From NCBI RefSeq assembly GCF_000715075.1, contig NC_134093.1, positions 96,456,826 to 96,520,825 of the forward strand: DNA of 64,000 nt, given 5' to 3'. This document shows positions 14,046 through 22,555 of this stretch, piece after piece. The stretch comes from Nicotiana tabacum (Eukaryota > Streptophyta > Magnoliopsida > Solanales > Solanaceae). The translations under genes and the position numbers were made by a program. The notes below the pieces were generated by a model, which made no database searches, was not told the DNA's origin, and saw only the letters and a program-made list of their open reading frames with translations. Numbering within the stretch: the stretch's first letter is position 1; every line of letters starts with the position of its first letter.

Positions 14046-14281
14046 CCTACCGGAACCATCAAAACTCCGTTCCTGGTTCAAATTTATAAAAAGTCAAATT
14101 TGGTCAACTTTTCCACTTTAAAGCTCCCTAGTTGAGAATCATTCTTCCAAATTAGTCTCGAATAACCTGAAAACCAAAATCAACGATTCACACAAATCAA
14201 AATACATCATACAGAGCTACTCACGCTCGTAAACTACCGAGCGAAGTGCAAATACTCAAAACGACCGATTAACTCGTTACA
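14046..14281 (-). repeat. Terminal LTR fragment (rightmost LTR)
   Basis: About 236 bp matching the 5' end of the other two LTRs (compare 5505-5737). It ends at the LTR terminus TGTAACGAG (minus) at 14281 and is followed by the duplication TTAAG at 14282-14286. It is the remnant of the original outer 5' LTR. Confidence 0.85.
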
Positions 14282-14434
14282 TTAAGGATCATTGTACCTT
14301 TTCAAGTAGTATATGTTTTATATTCGTAGATTTTCATTTCTACTCTTCACGCTCATTAAAGTTGTATAAAAACAATTTAGTGTCAAACATTCTAGGATCT
14401 TTTTTACCAAAAAGAAATACTCTCTCTCTGCTAC

Positions 14435-16099
14435 TAGGTGTGTCAATGGTTCGGTTCGATCGATTATTTTATAAAATTTATATCATATCAATTCTTTTGA
14501 TTATTTAATCATGCATAACCAAAATTAGACTTTTCGATACTGTCCCAATCATATCGGTTTCTCTTCGGTACGGTTCCGTTAATTTTTGATATTTTTTTAA
14601 AGTCATGTAAAAGTCACTAGTAAAAGTAGAATGCAATAACAAACGTACTTTTATCGGACTTAGTAAAATTCTCTAGACATTTTTATTGTTCAAAGGGTGA
14701 TGAATTAAGAAAATATGAAAGATGGCTAGAGTTAGATCCATCATCTATTCTACAATAGTATAAAAGAAACTAAATAAAGATAAAGAAAATATAAATCACA
14801 CGAGTGAAAAGATATTACCCAAGTTGGGACTCAAGAATAAAGTCTATGGAAGATTAAATATTCAATAAAATAAATTTAAGTCATACGAAAGGAAACATAT
14901 TCAATACATTATAGTTTGCTACTCATAACGACTAGAATAGCTTATGTCTTGCTATTGAATAAGGGTGTCAATGGTTCTGTTCGACCGATTATTTTATAAA
15001 ATTTATACCATATCAATTTTTCGGTTATTCTATTATGTATAATTAAAATTAGACTTTTCAAAACTGTCCTAATCATGTCAGTTTCTCTTCGATATCGGTA
15101 CGGTTCGGTTAATTTTCGGTATTTTTTTTAAATGTCATATAAAAGTCATCAGTAGAACTAGAATGCAATAACATATGTTCTTTTATAAGACTTAACAAAA
15201 CTCTCTAGAAATTTTTATTATTTAAAGGGTAATAAATTAAAAAAACATAAAAGATGGCCAGAGTATAGATCCATCAACTATTCTATAGCAACGTAAAAGA
15301 AACCAAGCAAAGACAAAAAAAATATAAATCACACGTGTGGAAAGATATTAACCAAACTGAGACTCAAGAATAAAGTCTATAGAAGATTAAATATTCAAAA
15401 AGATAAATCTAAATTATATGAAAGGAAACATATTCAATACATTGTAGTTTGCTAGTCATAATCACTAAAATACTTTGTGTCTTGCTAATGAAGATGCTGG
15501 AAATAACTTAGTTTAAATAGAAGTAGCATAATAGGTTTAGGAATTAATATTTTAAGTTAAATTACTCGTTGACTTGTAACCGTTTTCATAATTCCAAGGT
15601 CCAAAGAAAAATTTAATGCTTTATTATTTTTTAAACTTACTATATAAATATATTTTCCATATGTAAAGTTTATTCGGTACAGTTCAGTCGGTTTAGTCGA
15701 TTTTAAATATCCATTGACACTCCTACTATTGAATGTGCCGGAAATAGTTTAGTTTCAACAAGAGTAGCATAATATGTTTGGAGATTGGAATTTTGAATTT
15801 TAATTACTTGCTGGCTTATACCGTTTTCATAATTCCAAGATCCAAGGAAAAATTTAATATTTTATTATTTTTAAACTTATATATAAAGATATTTTCCACA
15901 TGTATATTTATTCGGTATAGTTCAGTATTTTTTTTAATTTATTTTTATAAAATTATAAAATCTACCATAATTATCGGTACAATTATAGGTTTATATAAAA
16001 ATATACGATTTTATTAAAAGAAACCTAAAAATTCATTCGGTACGGTACAATAAGATTCGGTCGGTTTAGTTGATTTTTAAATATCCATTGACACCCATA
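14435..16099 (+). mobile_element. hAT-like non-autonomous transposon (outer copy)
   Basis: Ends are TAGGTGTGTCAATGG on the left and CCATTGACACCCATA on the right, inverted repeats of about 15 bp. A perfect 8-bp duplication TCTGCTAC lies at 14427-14434 and 16100-16107, the length typical of hAT transposons. Without the inner insertion it is about 0.9 kb. The sequence near both ends has GGTTCGG-type repeats. No transposase frame is present. The copy is split at 14959 by a second copy of the same family. Another relative lies inverted at 56851-58763. Confidence 0.9.
14960..15725 (+). mobile_element. hAT-like non-autonomous transposon (inner copy, self-nested)
   Basis: A 766-bp element with ends TAAGGGTGTCAATGG and CCATTGACACTCCTA and a perfect 8-bp duplication CTATTGAA at 14952-14959 and 15726-15733. 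It lies inside the outer copy in the same orientation. The host sequence resumes at the homologous point (TGTGCCGGAAATAG). Confidence 0.9.
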
Positions 16100-16107
16100 T
16101 CTGCTAC

Positions 16108-16815
16108 CCTTATAGTTGTTATATATATCCCAAAAATAATTGTTCCCAAGTACTTGTCATTTTAAAAGATTAAGAGGGCATTAATATTTTTTTCTACTTT
16201 ACCATTAGTATTAATTATTCTAGAATTAAGAGGCATGCAAATCGATAAAGATTAAAGAATTAATAAAGGATAAATTAGTCAAATTACTCTTATTGTTAAT
16301 ACATATTTTTTATAAGCTTGTAGAACCTTATCCTGACAAACAAACGGAGCGATTCGAAGAGAATTAAACTTAGAAGCTAAAATAATAATTTACTTGCTAC
16401 TCCATATTTTATTAGTGACAATGAAAATAATATTTAAGCGACTTCAAAAAAGTAGTTTACCACTTGAACAATTTTCTTTTGTCAAAGACTTTTATTTGTG
16501 ATTTAAAATAAGTCATAGACACTTATATTGTTATAAAATAAAAATTTTAAAGTTAAATTATTTTTAAATATAAAAATATATCTTTTTTTTTTTTGGATAG
16601 ATTTAAGAAAAAGTGTACCACATAAAAGACTATTATTAACTATTTTCTATTTAAAAGAAAAAATTAAAAAGAGTAATATAATAGTGGATTAAAAAGAGTT
16701 TATATGAGGGGAGTCACTAGGTGAGGTCCAAAGTCTGCAACTTAAAGGGAAAACTTTTTGATGCATACCACGTTGGAAAGCTCTTCAACTTGGGTGGGCG
16801 GAGATTACGGCGGAG
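16108..16815. other. Upstream region of the Tubby-like gene
   Basis: AT-rich, no gene. Between about 16490 and 16650 a stretch shares phrases (AAGTTAAATTATTTTTAAAT, then GGATAGATTTAAG) with Stowaway-like MITEs in this window, but the ends are not clear. A TATA-like TTTATATG is near 16700, and the likely transcript start is shortly after it. This is inference from position only. Confidence 0.35.
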
Positions 16816-17484
16816 TTGGTGGTGCCACTGGCAGTTTCTGGCGATGTGAGAACCCCTCGGAATGGAAAAAGACTAATCTACCGTTCTTCAGATCTCTACA
16901 TTCTTGAGCTTTCTCTCATCAAATATTATAGGAGTAATTTTTTGCAACTCATTTCTCAGGGTTTTTTTTCCTTCTTCTTTCTCTTCCCCCCTATTTCAGA
17001 CCCATTTTTGGTTTTTGTTGGTGTGTTTCTTTCTGTTTGAAGTTTGGAGTTTTCATTCCAGATTTAACGTTTTCATCTTTTTTTGGCCTTTTTCTCCTCC
17101 TCTTTTTTTTTTTTTTTTTTGTTGTCTTTTTTCTCATTTCATGTTAAGGATCTGAAGCCCATTTTTTGTATTTCTGTTTTGTATTAATTTGCCTTTGTGG
17201 TGTATTAATGTTGCTCAATTTTTGAACTGGGAACAGTTTAATTTCTAATAAGTTTTGATTTTGATTTTGATTTTGATTTTCCTATTCTTGAGCTGTGGTA
17301 GAAATTGTGCAAATATCTATTTGCCTTTGTGGAGACAGGTATTTTGAATTGTGGGTGTTTTATTAATGCTTAACTTTTGAATTTGTAACAGTTATCTTGT
17401 AATAAAGTTTTGAATTTTAGTCTAGAGCTGTGCTAGAAATTGAGCAAATAGAGTTTTTTTTTTCCATGTACATTGGAATGATTT

Positions 17485-17564
17485 GGACCCAAATAGAATG
17501 AAATGGTGCGGAGGATCCATATAGCCGGCCCCGACTTTGTTTGGGATTAAGGCGTAGTTGATGA
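17485..17564 (+). mobile_element. LINE/SINE 3'-tail fragment
   Basis: Contains the phrases ATAGCCGGCCCCGACTT and GGGATTAAGGCGTAGTTG, recognisable as a diverged form of the 3' tail shared by many Solanaceae LINEs and SINEs (GACCCCAACTTGTTTGGGA type). Only the tail is present and no target duplication was found. Confidence 0.45.
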
Positions 17565-17728
17565 GTTATTGATAAAGGCTAAACCTTGTAGTGTCAGATC
17601 TTCTAGTTCTAGTTAAAAACAGTTTATGTTGTCAAAAGTAGTAAATTCTTGAAAGTTTTTCTTGATAAGCAGGAATATGATGGTTGAACCGGGCCAAAGT
17701 AATTCTCATTTTCACTGTTCTAAATGTT

Positions 17729-17909
17729 GAAGGGGAGCCTTGGCGTAACTGGTAAAGTTGCTGCCATGTGACCAGGAGGTCACGGGTTCGAGCCGAGAAA
17801 ATGGCCTCTTGCAAAAATGCAGGGTAAGGCTGTGTACAGTAGACCCTTGTGGTCCAGACCTTCCTCGGACCCCGCTCATAACGGGAGCTTAGTGCACCGG
17901 GCTGCACTA
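17729..17909 (+). mobile_element. tRNA-derived SINE (Au-like), complete
   Basis: 181 bp with RNA polymerase III promoter boxes: box A TGGCGTAACTGG at 17741-17752 and box B GGTTCGAGCC at 17785-17794. It is flanked by an 11-bp duplication TTCTAAATGTT (17718-17728 and 17910-17920). Length, opening GAAGGGGAGCCTTGGCG and 3' end fit the Au SINE family found across flowering plants; the family name is from memory. It lies in the leader intron of the Tubby-like gene, in the same orientation. Confidence 0.85.
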
Positions 17910-17985
17910 TTCTAAATGTTTTTTGATTGTTCTAAACTTTTTGCCATTCCATTGTAGGAAAGGCTTGTTAATGTGATAAATAGAG

Positions 17986-20015
17986 ATGTCGTTCAAGAGC
18001 ATTGTCCGTGAGCTGAGAGAGATGAAAGATGGGATAGGGAGTATATCAAGGAGGGGAATGGAAGGAAGGCGTTGGCGAAACAGAACCCGATCACATATAG
18101 CACCTGAAGTGTCACATTTTGATCCTGATCAACAAGGCCAATGGGCAAATTTACCATCAGAATTGCTATTGGATATTATCCGCAGGGTTGAAGAGAGTGA
18201 GACGTCGTGGCCTGCTCGGACCGTTGTAGTCTTTTGTGCTTCTGTTTGTAAGTCATGGAGGGAAGTTACTAAAGAAATTGTCAAGACTCCCGAGGAATGT
18301 GGTAGGCTTACCTTTCCCATTTCACTGAAGCAGGTATTTTCCTTAATCCATTCGATGATTATCTTATTCCTATTGCCGCTTACAAAAAAGTAAAACCGAG
18401 AGATCATTCTTTTTCTGTTTCTGCTTTGTAACAGCCGGGTCCCCGTGAATCCCCAATTCATTGCTTTATAAAGCGGGACAGAGCTAATTCAGTTTATCGC
18501 CTCTACTTCGGTTTGACTCCATGTAATTCACACGTTTCTGTTGACCTTTCTCCTTTTCTTCTTTGACACTTTAATATTACCAGAGCATCTTCAATGATTG
18601 TATGCCTTGTAATCAGCTTTAAGATCTACCTACATAGTTGATCAGTGAACGAAATTTGTCTTCTAAAGTTACGAGTTTGTTCTATGATTCTACTGCCTTG
18701 GAACCAGCTTCAAGATCCACCTTGTGAACTTAACCTATGAATGAAGCTAAGATTATAAGTTTCTATAACATTTATGTTGGTGGATAATTTTTGATTGGTA
18801 TTTGGATGGATAACTTCTCGAGAAAAGCCTCTCTACCCCACCTCCCCCTCCCAAGATAGGGGTAAGGTCTGCGTGCACTTTACCCTCTCCAGACCCCACA
18901 ATGTGGGATTACACTGAGTATGTTGCTGTTGTGATTGTTGTTGTATTTTGATGGATAACTTAGACTTAGGTTGATAGAAGACATTGTTCAAGTTAATATG
19001 CAGAACGAGAATTGTGAAACTTTTTTATAGCTTCTTCTTAGTGTTGGTGGTCTAATGTTCTCACATCTGATGTGTTACTTCATGACAGCTGAAGATGAAA
19101 GCGATAAGCTATTGCTGGCTGCCAAAAGGACCAGAAGGGCAACAAGCACAGAATTTGTAATTTCATTGGTTGGGGACGATTTTTCTCGAGCTAGCAGTAC
19201 ATATGTTGGAAAACTGAGGCAAGTTTCCACATACTGTTAAATTATTTCCATAGCGTATACCTCACCGTCCTTCAGAATGTTGAAAAAAGAAAAACTTGTA
19301 TTTCCTTTCATTTTGTTTTAATAGTTTACGAAATAATTTTACCAGATCTAACTTTCTTGGGACCAAGTTCATCGTATATGATAGCCAACCTCCAAGTGAT
19401 GCAGCGATTCAACATTGCGGTCAACTTAGTCGACGATTCAGTGTGAAGCAAGTTTCTCCGACAGTACCTGCGTGCAACTACAGTGTCGCCACCATTAACT
19501 ATGAACTCAATGTTCTCCGAACAAGAGGACCTAGGAGAATGCATTGCGCCATGCATTCTATCCCTTTCTCCTCTATACAAAAGGGAGGCAGCGCTTCAAC
19601 ACCTAAATCATTCCCACAATCTTTTGACGAGAAGTCATTTCCCCCACCAGTCTCAAAATCAAAGGAGCCAATTGTAGATATCAGCTTGCCTGGCTTTTCA
19701 AGCTCAACGATGTCACTGCTTTCTCGAGAGCCACTCGTGCTAAAAAACAAGGCCCCTAGATGGCATGAACAATTGCAGTGCTGGTGCCTAAATTTTAAAG
19801 GTCGCGTTACAGTGGCGTCTGTGAAAAACTTTCAGCTAGCGACAGCAGTTGATCCTTCTCAGAATATACCAGTTGCAGTACAAGAAACAGTAATATTGCA
19901 ATTTGGCAAAATCGGAAAAGATATCTTCACCATGGATTACTGCTACCCGCTATCTGCCTTCCAAGCTTTCGCAATCTGCTTGAGCAGCTTTGACACGAAA
20001 CCAGCATGCGAATGA
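17986..20015 (+). CDS. Tubby-like F-box protein (TLP/TULP family)
   Basis: Coding exons 17986-18333, 18435-18522, 19089-19218 and 19346-20015 join in frame to 411 codons plus stop. The start [16 protein letters not shown] is the usual plant TLP N-terminus. An F-box spans about residues 53-107 ([17 protein letters not shown], then CKSWRE) and would bind the SKP1/ASK adaptor of an SCF ubiquitin ligase. The tubby domain runs from about residue 117 to the C-terminus, which ends in the conserved FDTKPACE. The basic stretch AAKRTRRA (about 156-163) corresponds to the phosphoinositide-binding site of tubby proteins, suggesting plasma-membrane tethering. The segment of about residues 258-306, rich in Ser and Pro, looks disordered, as in relatives. 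Introns 1 and 2 are GT-AG; intron 3 is GC-AG. Length fits the family (about 380-450). The family call is firm; which Arabidopsis member is closest is not settled, though it recalls the TLP2/TLP6 type. Confidence 0.95.
18817..18949 (+). mobile_element. 5'-truncated TS-type SINE in intron 2 of the Tubby-like gene
   Basis: 133 bp beginning within the SINE body (GAAAAGCCTCTCTACCCC) and ending in a TTG/TTGT tail, typical of the tobacco TS SINE. It is flanked by a perfect 12-bp duplication GATGGATAACTT at 18805-18816 and 18950-18961, which shows that it inserted by target-primed reverse transcription in its truncated form. It contains GTAAGGTCTGCGTGCAC. Confidence 0.85.
19219..19345 (+). other. Non-canonical GC-AG intron
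   Basis: The exon ends CTGAG and the intron starts GCAAGTTT; it ends TTTTACCAG. Joining AG to the following A gives the Arg codon and restores the invariant KLRSNFLG of the tubby domain. No GT donor in reach gives this frame. GCAAGT with AG before it is the standard GC-donor context. Confidence 0.9.
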
Positions 20016-21319
20016 TTTCGTGCAGAATGTAATTCATGATAATTTTTGTCTCTTGGTTTCTGGATAATGTTCTGAATTGATGTTTATATTTCTCTGAGAA
20101 GTTGCCAATGCGCCGCAATATTTATGAATGAGAATATCAATATATACATGCAGTATATATCTAACAGTTTGATTTAAATACTTTTCCTGGAAAGTAAATC
20201 TATTCTTGTTAATTTGTGTCATTAAGATCAGGAACATATTTTGATGTAATCCTGGTTTGAGATATAGATAGAAAATGATCTAAATTCAGCTCAATCCAAT
20301 TTGCATTTTATTGTTTTCAAAAACAGGTTGATCAGGAAAAAATAATTAAAAAAAAGAAAAGAAATTAAAAGGTTGACCAGGATTTTGTCATTCTTTGTTG
20401 AATAAATTCACTGGCATTCTAGTATATTAATACAGCTTATAATGCTAAATATTGTATGATGTATCTAATTTATGACATGTATACTGCTTGTGATCCTCCA
20501 CCTTGAGGCTTTAGTGTAATGGTAAGAGCACACAGTATTTCTAATAGGAGCAATTCAAGCATTAATTAGTACTACCTCAGATCTAAAAGGAAAGGAAGAA
20601 GAATAAGGGAAGGTGCCAAGTAGCTGATTGCACATTACTAAGGCAAGGAATAAGACGTCTGAGAAGGGATGCCGAAAAAAGGCTTCAATTGTTTCTGGTG
20701 CAAAGTCAGTAGTACTAGGGCCTTCGAGTTGGAATTTCCAACTATAAACGTCCTGACTTTTTCGAGGCAGGGCTTCGACCCGTATCTGGCCAACTCCTCG
20801 AACTGCTGGGTGCGGCATATTCATGGACTGGCAAAGCGAACTCTCAATTTGATCAGGAGAGCCTAGGGAGCTCTCTATCTTTTCCCAAATTCCGACTAGC
20901 GCGGTTCTTTTTCTCGACCAATTTGAATTCCATTTCATTTTTTATTTTAAGTGTTGTAGAGTAGTAAGTAGTGATGTGTTGGTTAGGGACACGTTATGGG
21001 CTCGAAAGTCGAAAGTCGAACATTGTCCCAGACAAAACAAAATCATGATATTTAAATAGAGAAGAATAAAATAAAAGATTTATTATTTACCGAGTTTTGA
21101 ATTGCGTGTGTTAGCCCTCGAAGATTTCTCAATTATAAGAAAAATGTATACTTGTGGCCATCCTATTGTCAGCTGGATGCCCTGGTTCTTGTATTGTTGA
21201 TTTGTTGGGATAACGGTGGAAACTTTACATTTGTTTATTTTTAACTATCGTTGGATCGAACGATTTAAGAGAGTATATCCCGTTATTTTCAACTAGGTTG
21301 TCTTAGGTACTGACGTTAG
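20016..21319. other. Spacer after the Tubby-like gene
   Basis: 3' UTR and intergenic DNA. No gene is supported. Around 20505-20560 a tRNA-like head (TAGTGTAATGGTAAGAGC, with a weak box-B-like GCAATTCAAGC) suggests a SINE fragment. The denser patch 20570-20935 is listed separately. Confidence 0.5.
20570..20935 (-). other. Unassigned higher-GC patch with a 127-codon open frame
   Basis: This stretch has higher GC than its flanks. It contains a minus-strand frame (20555-20938) starting MKWNSNWSRKRTALVG that I cannot match to any family. The abrupt composition change would fit an insertion of organelle DNA or the remnant of a mobile element. No intron, promoter or domain supports a host gene. Confidence 0.25.
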
Positions 21320-21997
21320 TGTTTGACCAAAAAGTATAACTTTCGGTTAAATATTTATATTTATGTAATGATGAGTACATAGATCTTGAAAATACAGATA
21401 ATATGGGGCTGATCCAGTGGGGGATAAATAATATCGTGCATTAAATACTCCAAAAATATGAACAATAATGGAGGAGTAACTAGCAATAAATAACAATAAA
21501 TGACATTTAAGTAAATGGAAGGAATGATTCACCCAATAATGAATAAGTTAGATGATTGTTCCTCCTGGCAGTGATGCGTGACAGATAAATACGAGAATGT
21601 TCGAATTATTCTCGGATCTGATGGAAAAGCCTAGAATAATATGAGCAAGAAAGTTGATAAAAAGGTAATGTTTGTATCGTTGCTAAAGAGAAAAAGAGAA
21701 TCTTCTTCTGAAAAGTGTTCTTGTCCCGTGAATATTACATGCATTTCTTCCTTATCTTTTTTCTTTATTTATTTGAGACATGTCTCTAATAAACCCTAAT
21801 AGTACAAGTGCAGAGAATATTCACTCTTTAATATCTTATTTCAAAAAATAGTCGTTACTGTTTTGTCAACGGTGCTCGACTTCGGTCATTGTTGAAATCT
21901 CGGCCACGAATCTCGCTGCTCCCTGACCGACCTAGACTAACTTTTTCCTTAATGCTATATTACCCTAAATATTCTAGGACAGATTTTGACCTATATA
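21320..21997 (-). repeat. 3' LTR of the Tat-like element
   Basis: 678 bp. The plus strand begins TGTTTGACCAAAAAGTATA and ends GACCTATATA. It matches the other LTR, which runs from 42692 and resumes at 54352 after the Athila-like insertion. It gives the ancestral sequence at the point of that insertion (TTGTATCGTTGCTAAAG near 21690). Confidence 0.85.
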
Positions 21998-22016
21998 GTT
22001 TGTCCCTCCACTTATT
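21998..22016 (-). promoter_or_regulatory. Polypurine tract of the Tat-like element
   Basis: On the minus strand AAGTGGAGGGACAAAC lies directly before the LTR terminus. It would prime plus-strand DNA synthesis. Confidence 0.6.
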
Positions 22017-22167
22017 GAGGCCGGCCTCAGGCGGGCTCGATGAGCGGATATTGTGTAACGTGGCCGAAGCATTTGGACGACCTGAACGAGTCGTGAAGAT
22101 TGGTGCGAGTGGGCAGCGTGTTCCTTTATGAACCATAACTTATGGGGTTATATGTCCCACGAATCAG

Positions 22168-22322
22168 GATGACGTCATGGCGACATGCGTCATTATGACG
22201 TGATTTCCCGATACGTTGCTTCGTTTCGCGCTCGTTTTCTGATTGATTCTGTCGCTTCGGTTACAGTGCCAGGTAATGATGGATTAATTCATTGGTTTCG
22301 ACGCTTGAATTTTTATAAATAG
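22168..22322 (+). promoter_or_regulatory. Promoter-like region of the antisense ORF
   Basis: Three TGACG-type cores within about 35 bp: TGACGTCA at 22170-22177, TGCGTCA at 22186-22192 and TGACGTGA at 22196-22203. These match the core bound by plant TGA-class bZIP factors. A TATA box TATAAATAG is at 22314-22322, about 230 bp before the first likely ATG (22556). Order and spacing are those of a plant RNA polymerase II promoter reading rightward, opposite to the host element. Activity is inferred. Confidence 0.5.
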
Positions 22323-22555
22323 GGGTATGTGGGTAACGTTTCAATCTTTACGAAACCCTTGCATCAAAAAACCTCGTATGTTCTTCTTCCTCCCCCATTG
22401 TTGTGTCTCTTATTATCAAAATCCTTGGCCTCCTTCTTCTTCCTCCATTGTCGCGTATCTTCTTACTGGTTTTAGTGATTCTCGCGGCTTCTAACACTTC
22501 TTTACTTGAATATCCTCCCTTAATCAACGTGGCTAATGTACCCTCTGTTTCCAGT

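Larger units (their letters stand above)
2532..14286 (-). mobile_element. Three-LTR non-autonomous gypsy-like element (LARD-like), minus strand
   Basis: Order along the plus strand: LTR (2537-5737), internal (5738-9630), LTR (9631-12849), truncated internal (12850-about 14045), LTR fragment (about 14046-14281). The whole block is flanked by a perfect 5-bp duplication TTAAG at 2532-2536 and 14282-14286, so it sits in one target site. The tRNA-Met-type primer site at 9616-9626 and the purine tracts beside both LTR 5' ends fix the minus orientation. Neither internal region encodes a recognisable gag or pol; the open frames are under about 105 codons and match no motif I know. LTRs over 3 kb around a non-coding internal region match the definition of LARD elements. 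The three-LTR form is most simply explained by unequal crossing over between LTRs, followed by a deletion. Confidence 0.85.
16816..17957 (+). other. 5' UTR and leader intron of the Tubby-like gene
   Basis: The stretch between the probable transcript start and the coding exon is pyrimidine-rich at its start (long T runs at 16966-17120), as in plant 5' leader introns. The intron ends at the acceptor CATTGTAG (17957), leaving a short leader before the ATG at 17986. The donor cannot be fixed from sequence alone. The intron contains a (TTTTGA)n run at about 17253-17280, an imperfect tandem duplication of about 130 bp (about 17188-17320 and 17321-17450), a LINE/SINE tail fragment and one complete SINE. 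Confidence 0.5.

Noticed and set aside
16816..17155. Two plus-strand frames before the Tubby-like gene
   Set aside because: Low-complexity Phe/Ser/Leu text from T-rich leader and intron sequence, with no family resemblance.
19326..19750. Minus-strand frames opposite Tubby-like exon 4
   Set aside because: Shadows of the conserved tubby-domain coding sequence.
22403..22555. Extension of the antisense ORF upstream of ATG 22556
   Set aside because: The frame is open but Leu/Ile-rich, has no ATG and lies between the TATA box and the first ATG, so it is more likely leader sequence.
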